Source: Serripes groenlandicus (Eukaryota; Mollusca; Bivalvia; Cardiida; Cardiidae). From it: a DNA stretch of 64,000 nt. A model generated the notes under the pieces. The model did not search any database, was not told the DNA's origin, and saw nothing but the letters and a program-made list of their open reading frames with translations. The first letter of the stretch is position 1. The number at the start of each line of letters is the position of its first letter. The stretch lies in contig JASEVX010000017.1 in assembly GCA_031761405.1 (NCBI GenBank), positions 12,897,652 through 12,961,651 of the forward strand, read 5' to 3'. Made by a program: the position numbers and the translations under genes. Below, in pieces: positions 44,301 through 56,300 of the stretch.

Positions 44301-47300
44301 ACAGAATAGGTTAGATTACACACAAACAAGTTATGCTCTTAGTACAGAATAGGTTAGATTACACACAAACAAGTAATGCTCTCAGTGCAGAATAGGTTGG
44401 ATTACACACAAACAAGTTATGCTCTTAGTACAGAATAGGTTAGACTCCACACAAACAAGTTATGCTCTTAGTACAGAATAGGTTAGACCCCACACAAACA
44501 AGTTATGCTCTTAGTACAGAACAGGTTAGACTCCACACAAACAAGTTATGCTCTTAGTACAGAACAGGTTAGACTCCACACAAACAAGTAATGCTCTTAG
44601 TACAGAACAGGTTAGACTACACACAAACAAGTTATGCTCTTAGTACAGAACAGGTTAGACTCCACACAAACAAGTAATGCTCTTAGTACAGAACAGGTTA
44701 GACTCCACACAAACAAGTTATGCTCTTAGTACAGAACAGGTTAGACTCCACACAAACAAGTAATGCTCTTAGTACAGAACAGGTTAGACTACACACAAAC
44801 AAGTTATGCTCTTAGTACAGAACAGGTTAGACTACACACAAACAAGTTATGCTCTTAGTACAGAATAGGTTAGATTACACACAAACAAGCTATGCTCTTA
44901 GTACAGAACAGGTTAGACTACACACAAACAAGTTATGCTCTTAGTACAGAACAGGTTAGACTACACACAAACAAGTTATGCTCTTAGTATGGAATAAATT
45001 ATTGTTTACTTAAATCCAGTATCAAATACATGTATTTCATTTACACTTTATTTAGTAGATTTAGTTGTAAAAACCTTTGTGCCTCATCAAGCTGTTGCTG
45101 ATATACCACTTCAGGATATATCCCTTTTCCACATGCTGATACATTTTGACAAATCTGTTAAAGATGATGTGTTGATACATTTTCAATTCTCTTTTTTATC
45201 TCTACTGGCCAAAGGCCAGAAGGGCTTATGTCGTGGCGATTTGTCCGTCGTGCGTCCGTGCGTCCGTCCGTAAACAATTTCTTGTTAACACAATACAGTC
45301 TTCACTTTTGATTGTATCTCAACCAAACTTATACAGTAGTTAGATATCCATGAGAGCTCGGTTTCTTTCGAAAACCGCCCATGCATGACTGGATTATGGC
45401 CCTTGAAATGGTCAAAATTGCTATAAAAGAGCTTGTTAACACGATACAGTCTTCACTTTTGATTGTATCTCAACTAAACAAACTTATACAGTAGTTAGAT
45501 ATCTATGAGAGCTTGGTTCCTTTCGAAAATCAGCCAGATCCGCCCATGCATGACTGGATTATGGCCCTTGAAATGGTCAAAATTGCTATAAAAGAGCTTG
45601 TTAACACGATACAGTCTTCACTTTTGATTGTATCTCAACTTAACTTATACAGTAGTTAGATATCCATGAGAGCTCGGTTCCTTTCGAAAACCAGCCAGAT
45701 CCGCCCATGCATGACTGGATTATGGCCCTTGAAATGGTCAAAATTGCTATAAAAGAGCTTGTTAACACGATACAGTCTTCACTTTTGATTGTATCTCAAC
45801 CAAACTTATACAGTAGTTAGATATCCATGAGAGCTCAGTTCCTTTCGTAAACCAGCCAGATCCGCCCATGCAAGACTGGATTATGGCCCTTGAAATTGTT
45901 CAAATTGCTATAATTGAGCATGTGAACACAATAGAGGCTCTATTTACTATCTGATCTTCACCAAACTTAGATAGTAGTTAAATATTGATGAGAGCTTGGT
46001 TCCTTTTGAAAACCAGCCAGATCCGGCAAGACTGGATTATGGCCCATGAAATTGTAAAAATTGCTATAATACATCTTGTGAACACAAAAGAGCCTCCATT
46101 TACTATCCGATCTTCACCATAAGTAGTAGTATATTACCAATTCTGGGACATTTTCATTTTCTACCATACTTTTACCATGTAACTTTTAAACTTTTTATAG
46201 CCAGGGTACCATACCATTTTTAATTTATGGATAAATGCGCTCCATAAAAAAAAAAGATAGTAATAATTTAATGTCATAAATTGTCTTCTCCTGAGGGGCG
46301 CCCCACCCAACGTTGCGCCGGTTCTCCTACTGGTGGTTCTCCTACTGGTGGTTCTCCTACTGGTGGTTCTCCTACTGGGGGTTCTCCTACTGGGGGTTCT
46401 CCTACTGGGGGTTCTCCTACGGGGGCTGGGTTCTCCTACAGGCGCCAATGTCCATATGCAAACGTATGCACTCCATCCTCCTGAATGACCCTCTTGTCGT
46501 CGTTCGCTGACAAGGCGACCTTATTGATCTCCTCCGTGTACATCTGATGCCCATGACTCCGTATTACATTCATTTTCTTCATTTTCTCCTTTCTACTAAA
46601 CAGACAGGTCTTGTAGTCATCGAAGCTAATCTCCTTTTTGATTCCCCAAATTTGGGGAATCAAAAATTCATATGCGAGAAAATTATTGTCGGGGAATAGA
46701 AGCTACTGTTTTTTGCATATCACTTATAAGCAATAATAATTTTTGATGTTTTTGCACATGGTCTTTTTGCATTTTAATAAACATATTAACAAACGTTGTA
46801 TCTACATAATGCTTGGTAGCAGCATCCTGATTATTTAATGGATCAACAACGTTAGAGATTTTGTTTGTGTCCATATTGAGTGTACCTGATGCTGACTTAC
46901 TTCCATCCGTTCTTAAAAAATTATTGTTTAGGTAAGCCTTCAGTCTACTTACCTCTACCTCAAAGTTATAAAAATCGTTAGACATACCACCAAATTTATT
47001 AACAGGCATTTTTATAATAACAAGATTTGTTTTAATATATATGCCAAAAGGCATATATATCGGATATCAAATTAAATCAGATTGTTTATAATGTTTTGCA
47101 AGCTGTCTCCATCTGACAATCGTTTCAAAACATACAAGCATAGATGTCCACATATAACCGTCCCCGCCTTTTGCACTTGATGAGTGTTGTATGTAATTGG
47201 GAAAGTGGGGCGCCCACTTGGGATCCCCCGACGCGTGGAACAAAGTGACCTTTTAGAGGTCCCTGACGTCCCCAAATAGTTTATCAACTCAGTAGGTGGA

Positions 47301-50300
47301 TGTAAGCCATAGCTATCAAAATAGAACTTGTTATTTCCATCTTTCCACCATGCAACCCAATGTGTACCACCACCAGTCCTAGTTCCATATTGATCATTTA
47401 GGTTGTCGTTGTCATCTAGGTTGAGTATACCACACTCTTTTGTTTTAGGGTGCTGCTGCGCCCCACTAGGATGACCAATCAACTCATTACGCATAAACAC
47501 CCCTCTAAAATGTGGTATTTTTAATAACTTGACAGCATCTACCAATTCTAGATTGCTTAATGGTTTGTTTAGTAGGACTACATTGTCAACTGATATGTAC
47601 ATTTTATATTAACTATATTTTTGTTTAGGGTGCGGCTGGGGAACTTGTTGGGTGCGGCTGCGCCCCACTTCCCCCGACGCAACACGTTGCGCCCCACTAA
47701 ATATCAGAAAGGTCACTTCGTTCCACCCATGAATTAAACGACTCTGGATAACCAAACCACTTTACAAGAGCCTTTTTACCCTTTCTTCGTATTACCTTCT
47801 CAATCCTAAACATCTCTTGGTTAGTCTTTTGAAGCTCCTGCTCGTAGAATGTACCTTGAATTTCCTCTTCGTTGTAGTCTCTAATTTTGTATGTTACAGG
47901 GTTGGTATACTGAATCTCTGATACTGTAAACACCTCCTCAGTCCATCTCGGTGTGTACCCCTTCTCAAACGTCTTCTTCTTTTTAGTAATCCTAACCCTA
48001 TTACCAACAGCAAATTTCGGTTCTGAGTGACTTGTTGGCACTTCGTGCCCGACGCGTTGCGTTGGCATCCCCTTATACAGATTTCTATACACACGATTTT
48101 CATTCTTTTTCATACTAGCTTCTACAGGAGTCATCTTTATCGAAGAAGGCTTTGTGATGTTATATTGATCCACAAGATCATTCAATATATTAATGTATTT
48201 TTTGGTGGAATTAGCGGTGAAGTACTTCCACATTTGTTCCTTCATTGTTCTGTTCCATCTCTCAACCACAGATGACTTTTCTTCATTCTCCGTACTGTAT
48301 AGCTCAACAAGGTTTTGTACATTCTTGTTATAGAACTCTTTACCCTTGTCCACCCACATTTTCTTCGGTCTCCGCTCCTTAAAGATCTGTTTCAATGCAT
48401 CTGCAACAGACTTTCCAGTTTTATCTTTTAGCGGTATCATCCAACCATACTTTGAAAAGATGTCAATTACAGTCAACAAGTACTTGACGTTTTTGTTTTC
48501 TCTGGAAAAACTTTGCATGTCTACTAAATCAGCAGCCCAAATTTCATCTATACCATTAACGTAGACTCTTCTTTTTTGAAACTTTGTATTGACTGGCTTA
48601 TGTAATTCTTTAGCTAATTGGTTAGTCCAAACTATTTGAGCTTTTTTTTTTGTTGGGTGCGGCTGGGGGACTGGTCCCCCTGACGTACGTTGCGCCCCAC
48701 TTCCACACCCATCCCAAAGTTCATCTTAGTTCCAATTATTTTTTGGACGATGCTTCTGTCTAACCTTTCACGTACAGATGGGTTGTAAATTCCATCCAAC
48801 TCGTTAATCATGCTCTTATCACACACAGTATTCCTCGTGCTGGTGTCTTTATGTTTAGCATAACACACATCATGATGGTATGCAGCTTTATCAACACGAT
48901 TTATTGGGATGCTCCAAGGCTTAGGAGTCATGTCTATATTCAGCCTTTTGTTAAGCTTTGTTCCAGGGCCAGTAAAGTTATGACCTGGTAGATGCATTTC
49001 AAAAGGTAGCTTGTTGATTAGGTTATTGACAAATCCTTTACCCTCAACATTACAGGGTGCAAGGGTGCGGCTGGGGAACTTGTTGGGAAACAAGTTTCCC
49101 CGACGCGTGGAACAAAGTGACCTTTTAGCGGTCCCCCAACATATATTCCCCACAGAGCCTTTGACGAATTGGGTTTTTGTAGAACCGCAAACGCTACATT
49201 TACCCTTTTTCATATTTCTTCCATTTTTAGTGACAAGAGTTTCCAAGTCATAAGTATCAGTAAGCTCTCGACATTTCACGCAATACATTGTCATCGTTTT
49301 TAATATAAAAAGATATTGTTTATATTAAAAAACAATGGAAGTGAAAGATCTCTCGTGGAATGAAATGCAATACAAAAGGTTTAATCACTCTTTACTCCCC
49401 AAGTCAATACGGGGAGTAATTATTGGGAAGTCAGGTTGTGGAAAGACTACCTTGCTGTTGAATCTGCTACTCAATACGGGCTGGTTAGACTACAATCAAT
49501 TATCTATATTTGGTAAAAGTTTGTTTCAACCAGAGTATAGGATATTGAAAAAGGCTTTTGAGGAAAAGCTTCCTAAAGAAGCGATCATTCAGTTATTTAA
49601 CAATCAGGAGGAGATTATGAGTCTGGATGCTTCCCCGGAAACTATAGTTGAGGAGATGAGTAAAAATTTAAGATACAAGTCTGACATCAAATGCAGCTTT
49701 TATGAGACGTCAGAGGATGTACCAGATCCACGTGAACTTAATCCAAACAACAAAAACCTTATGATCTTTGATGATCTGTTGCTTGAAAAGCAGAACAAAT
49801 GTGAGTCATACTACATTCGTGGAAGACATTCAAATGTGGACTGTTTCTATCTATCACAAAACTATTTTAAACTTCCGAGACAGACTATCCGCGAGAATGC
49901 AAACTTTATCGTTCTGTTCCCCCAAGATCTTAAGAACATTAACCACATCTACAACGATCATGTCAGCAGTGATATGTCAAACGATGAGTTTAGAATTTTA
50001 TGCAAAAATACATGGGAACAACCACATGGTTTTGTTGTGATTGACTTGTCTTGTAAGAAACATAATGGAAAGTATAGGAGTGGGTTTGATAATTTTTACA
50101 TCCCATAAACAAATATATATGATATATAAAATGAATGTGGCAAACAATATTGATCTGCTAGTGGGGTGCAGCCGCACCCTAGAACAGATAGCAAAAAATA
50201 CAGAACCCAAACGCTCATTCCAGATTGTGGTGAGTGATAATAGTACGCATATCAAAACCAAATTTAATCCACCGTTACAACTCAATAGTGGGGCGCAGCC

Positions 50301-53300
50301 GCACCCTAAGAAGTATGAAATGGCTCTAGTCAACCTAGAGACGTACTACAGCTTTCCAAACATCGATTCTACAAACAACGTCTTTAGATACTCTCATGAC
50401 GGGGGTAATTCATGGGTGAAGATTATTATCCCTATAGGAAGTTATGAAATCAAAGATCTTAACGCAATTATTCAGTTAGAAATGAGGCAAAATGGTCACT
50501 ATAACATCCACAATAATGATGATTATATTAGATTATCAGCTAATTTTAATACTCAGAAAGCCATACTCACGTTAAAAAACAACTATCAAGTTAATTTTGA
50601 TAAGGGGCGTAATTCTATCAGAAATGTTTTAGGATTTAAGGGTAGAATTTACACTGATCTCTATAATGAGTCTGAAAAAGTGGTTGATATTATGTCAATT
50701 AATAGTATATTTGTCAACGTAGATATAATTTCAAGCTCATTTGTGAATGGAATATCAAGACCTATAATATATAGCTTTTTCCCTAACGTATCACCTGGAT
50801 ATAAAATCATTGAAAACCCGAAAAACTTGGTGTATCTTCCTGTAACGATGGACACGATCAGTAGAATGGATACAATTTTAACAGATCAAGACGGAAAACA
50901 GCTTAATCTCCGAGGAGAACAGTTGACCATGCGATTTCATATGCGAGAGATTTGATTTAAAAAAAAGAATATTGTATAAAATGAGTTATACGAATGTAAA
51001 AGTGTCAATTTCAGACGGTCAAAAGGAGAAGCTTAAATCAGGTCTGGGAACTTGTTCCCCTGAAGCTGTTTCTATAAGATTAAGCCATCACGATTTGAGT
51101 GGAGAAGATATACTCGCACTAACAAAGGCTCAAGTCACTAAAATGACAAAAGCTTATCAAGATGGAAAGGGGGTAACGTTCAAGATGAGTAAAACTCAAA
51201 TCAGACATAATCTTAAAGTGGAAGGAGGATTTCTCGGACTACTAGCAGGTTTAGCATCTAAAGTAGCTCCCTTTCTAATGAAATCAGTTCTCCCATCCTT
51301 AGGTATTGGAGCTCTGTCAGGATTAGCTAGTACGGGTGTGTCAAAGTTAATGGGAAGTGGGGCGCAGCCGCACCCAAATGGATTATACCTTAAAAAGGGT
51401 GGATGTGTTTGTCAGGTAGAAACAGACGGAAAAGGACTCTATTTGGGGCAATCGAGTGGTTCCGGGTTTGAATCAGTGGGGGATGGTTTGTATCTGAAAC
51501 AGGAGGGTGGTCTTTATGATGGACGGGGGTTATTACTTGGTAAAAACAGCCCCTTCAGTGGTATCCCACTCTTAGGATTGCTTTTGTAGTGGGGCGCATT
51601 GACATAGGTGCCACCCTAAAGTCTATCATGGCGATCATTTTTAGTGGGGCGCAGCCGCACCCTATACTCTTCATGGTATATAATACCTTATATATATGAT
51701 TTAAAAACATATAATCATATATAAAATTATGGAATGCAATTTAGGACATGAATATCGTTTACAGAGAATAAGTGAAATTCAGAAGTTGCTTGAAAATGAA
51801 CGCGATAAGCGACAGACTCTGAGTAAAAAGTATCATCGTGTATTTAACACGATATCATATATTTATACGGGTCTCATAACTGTTAGTATGGGGCTTGGTG
51901 TAAGTGGAATTGGTTTACTTTCAACCATTATCGCAGCTCCAGTAGTTGTTGCTATGGAAGCTGCAGCTCTAGGGATAGGATTACTTACCATCGGTGGAAG
52001 TTTTATAAATAAGAAACTCTCCTCAAAGGCGGAAAAACATTTACAGATTAAGATAATGGCAGAATCAAGCCTAGCCACAATCCAAGATTTTATTTCAAAG
52101 GCTCTTATAGACGACTATATGTCAGATGAAGAGTTTAGCTTGATAGCTTCTGAGTTAGACAAGTTCAACAAGATGAAAGAGGAGTTGAAACTAAGATCCA
52201 AAAAAGTCATAAAACAAGAATGTGAAGAAGCAACAAAGTCTTTCAGCAAAATGTTTGAAAAGAACGCAACACGTGCCAACAAGAAAACGTGATGAGAAAC
52301 GTGATGAAAAACGTGATGAGAAACGTGATGAAAAACGTGATGAAAAACGTGATGAAAAACGTGATGAAAAACGTGATAAAGATAATCTAGCCTCATTAAA
52401 AATGTCGTTTTTAAAAATAACAGACCCGAAGAAGAGGGATTTTATTGTTCAAGAGTTCCTCAAAACTAGACGGAATATTCAGCAAAGTAATATTTCTGAA
52501 CGCGTAGATGAACGGGAGTTGCAAGGTAATCTCTCAAAGTTCTTTAAACCTGTGACATCAAATCAACGGGAGTTGACGGAGGATATTCTTAGTGAGCTTA
52601 AACCTATAAAACAAGGGATTAAGGCGGTGCAGCAAGCTACACAAGAGATTCCAACGGCAATCCAATCGATAACGTTTCCTCAGTTTCCAAGTATTCAGAT
52701 GTTAGAGAAAAAAGAGCACCCTACAACAGAGACCAGCTTTATTGGTCCCATTGCGGAACAGTACTTAAGAAAGTTTGCATCAAAGGATGATGTTGATAAG
52801 ACCTATGGGATATATGACAAACATGGCAACTTCTTCATTGGTGATCAGCAACTGACAATTGTTGATGAGAGTTTATTTATTGGAAATAAAGAATATGAGG
52901 GGTCACCAGGTCTATGGGAATTATTGATGAGTAAGAAACCAGATCCTAATATTTACACGGATCAAGACTATAATAATTATGCTGAGATAATACACAGCAC
53001 CAACACATTACACAGGGGTAATAACCCTAATGTTAACCAACCAAAGGCGAGTAAGAGTTGGAAGTGGAAAAATCTCTTGAAAACGATGTGGCAGGCGCAA
53101 AACGTGAGTGCTCACTCCACATCTACCGGAAGTGGTTTGGCAACGCGTAGCGGTGACCTTCTCCCCAACGCAGACGATTTGGTGGCTAGGTTGGATCTCC
53201 TGATGGCAAGCAAGTCAGCGGGAAACACTGGAGTAAACGATGAGATTTTATACATTTTGAATCACTTGAAGAGTCAAAACATTATTGACAATGATTTATA

Positions 53301-56300
53301 TAAAAAAATGTTACTATAAAAAAAGTAAGCATGTTAATCATAAATCATCATGGATATGAAAACCGTTATGCCTATGGAGGATCGGGAATCTTTGAGTCTT
53401 TAGCAAATGTAGTTGGAAGAGTATTCTCATCCACTGCAGCGAAAACTCTAGGTAATGTTAGTTCGAATTTGGTTAAAGAAGGAGCAAAGAAGGCCTTACA
53501 GGCAGGACAGAAGGCAGCCCTCGATGCGGGTACAACTCTCGTTAAAAAGGGGGTGACCAAGTTGCTTATGGAGCCCTGGCGGAACTCTAGTAGGCCACAA
53601 CGTGTTGCGTCGGGGGAAGTGGGGCGCAGCCGCACCCAACAAGTTCCCCAGCCGCTCCCAACACTCAATCCTAAATCGCACGCAATCCTAGCTAAATACG
53701 CCAACCTAGTGGGGCGCAGCCGCACCCTAGCACCTAGTGGGGTGGCACCGCAAGGTGCCCGACGCTACGCGTTGCAAAGAAGCTCACATCATACCCCACG
53801 TCATAGTGGGGCGCGGCCGCACCCTAACATTAATAACTTAATAAATGGTTCTGGGGCGCAGCCGCACCCTAATCAAAACGCTATTGCAATACAAGATCTT
53901 GTTCGAAGGATGAACTTTAAGAAAAATTGAAAATGAGTTAAAGAAAAAATATCAGAAATTAAAACAATGGACATGAGTAATTTAGAATTTAAAAATGCAA
54001 TGTCATGCAGGTGTTATGATATTTATAACGATTCTGATTCTGATTCTGATTCCGAGTTGGAAGATGATGAGCTAGTAGGCTTCTTTAAAGGAGAGATCAT
54101 TGTCAAAAGAAGAAGAAATTCTATTGTATTTGAGGAAGATGATGAGGATCCTGAGGATGAGGAAGATGATGAGGATCCTGAGGATGAGGAAGATGATGAG
54201 GATCCTGAGGATGAGGAAGATGATGAGGATTCTGAGGATGAGGAAGATGATGAGGATTCTGAGGATGAGGAAGATGATGAGGATTCTGAGGATGAGGAAG
54301 ATGAAGGTTATGAAAGTGATGTTGAGGATTCTGAGGAGGATTGAGGATTTTGCGGAGTATTTTATATTAAGTAATAAGTTAAGTTAAACAAAAAGAATTT
54401 AGTAGTGGGGCGCAGCCGCACCCTAGGATATGTTTTGGTTTTTTTAACTTGTGGAAAATGAGTTAAAAAAATATCTTGTTATTATAAAAATGGACATTTT
54501 AAATTTTACCGAGACACCTATAGTAGATGAAAGTATTGAAGAATATCAATATCATGAGTATGAATCTGTTACGGGGACGAGTCTAAACAATCCTGGGGAG
54601 ATCAGGCTTAACATTGAGACACAGGATTTATTCACTCATCCGAGTGAGTCCTATCTCATTGTTGAGGGTCGACTTGTAAGATCTGATACAGGGGGTCAAT
54701 ATAATAATGTTAACAACATTACCCTTACAAACAATGCAATTATGTATCTGTTTAGTAATATTAAATATCAGCTTTCTTCGCAAGAGATTGAATCTATCAA
54801 CTCCCCAGGACAAGGAACCACGATGTTGGGATTGTTAAAATACCCCAACGACTTTAGCAAAAGTCAGGGTTTGAATCAGTTATGGTGTAAGGACAATGGA
54901 ATTAACGCAAAGTGGGATGCTGATGACGCAGGGTATAATGCAGGATATGCAATTAGACAACAATATCTCATCGGATCCCCAACACCTAAAGGAACTTTTA
55001 GCTTTCGAATCCCCCTAAAACATATCTTCGGTTTCTGTGAAGATTATACCAAAATCATTTACGGTCTTAAGCAAACGCTAACACTTGTTAGGAAAGGAAA
55101 CGATGATGCAATCTTTAGAAGCGCTGCTGATGCAGGAGGAGGAGCAGGTACTTTACCAGAAGCTGGTAAGGTAATTCTTGATAAGGTTTCTTGGTTTATG
55201 CCACACGTGTTACCAGCTGACAGCGAAAAGTTTCAGCTTTACAAGACAATTGAGTCTAAGGCAACTCTACCAGTTGCTTACCGTATGAGACAATGTGAAA
55301 GTATTTCTGTGCCTCCAACCACAAACTTTACCTGGAGACTGAGTGTTAAGTCTTCATCGGAAAAACCACGTTGGGTTATTGTTGCATTTCAAACTAATAA
55401 AGATAGTGACCAAACGACAAATCCAGCTGTTTTTGACAATCTTAATGTGAGGAATATGTGTGTCATGTTGAACTCAAGTAAATACCCAGCTGCTGATTAC
55501 AATGTATCATTTCCTAAGCAACAGTTTAGTCGATTGTATGGAGATGCCGTATCCTTCAGATCCAAGTTTTATAGCATGAATGAAATGGTAAGTAACCCTA
55601 ACATCACTCCAAGTGATTACAAGGATCTATACCCACTCTTTGTGTTTGATGTGAGCAAGCAGAGTGAAAGGTTAAAGATCTCTGTAACTGACATCCAAGT
55701 CAAAGCCCAATTTAATGCAAATGTACCTGCTAATACACAAGCCTTTGCTATGGTTATTTCAGACAGAATGCTCTCTTTTCAGTCAGACGGAAATAAGATG
55801 AGTGTTATATATTAGTAATGCAACGCGTGTAGCGGTGCCAATTTTTCTTAAAATGAGTTAAAGAAAACAAAATAATAATAAAAATGATAAATAACGCTAC
55901 GCTTCGGGCACCGCAAGGTGCCAAACTTCCAGAGTTAAAAAAAATTCTACGTCAAAATAAAATCAAGGGATACTCACACTACAACAAAAAACAGTTGGTT
56001 GAGTTGTTAAAAGGAAAGGGGTTGTTAGGGTGCGGCCCACTAGGGTGCGCCCCACTATCAGCAGAGGAGCCTCCACAACGCAACGCGATAATAAAACCAA
56101 AAAAAGAGGTAGATCCCAGGTTTGTGAGATTAAAGACAATCAGAACAAACCCCAAACAAGTTGTGTTGAAAAGTGTTAAAACGGGTGATGAGATTACATT
56201 TCCTTCAATTTACAAAGCATCACAATTTATAGGTAAGTCCCCCAGAATAATAACATTTTGGGATGGAAGGGTATGGAATAATTTGTATGAGATCACTGTT

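Larger units (their letters stand above)
46122..46641 (+). repeat. Polinton left terminal inverted repeat, 520 bp
   Basis: It is the reverse complement of 60248-60767. It contains the 15-bp repeat array, a GC-rich module and a copy of the last 64 polymerase codons. Identity with the right copy ends at 46641, within a 32-bp palindrome. Confidence 0.94.

Noticed and set aside
46281..46510. Repeat-coded frames such as SPTGGSPTGGSPTGG at both Polinton ends
   Set aside because: They read the 15-bp TIR array; the same sequence on the other strand and end gives mirrored frames.
53372..53725. 117-codon minus-strand frame
   Set aside because: It is antisense to the small basic protein gene and arises from the GC-rich repeats, which are poor in stop codons.
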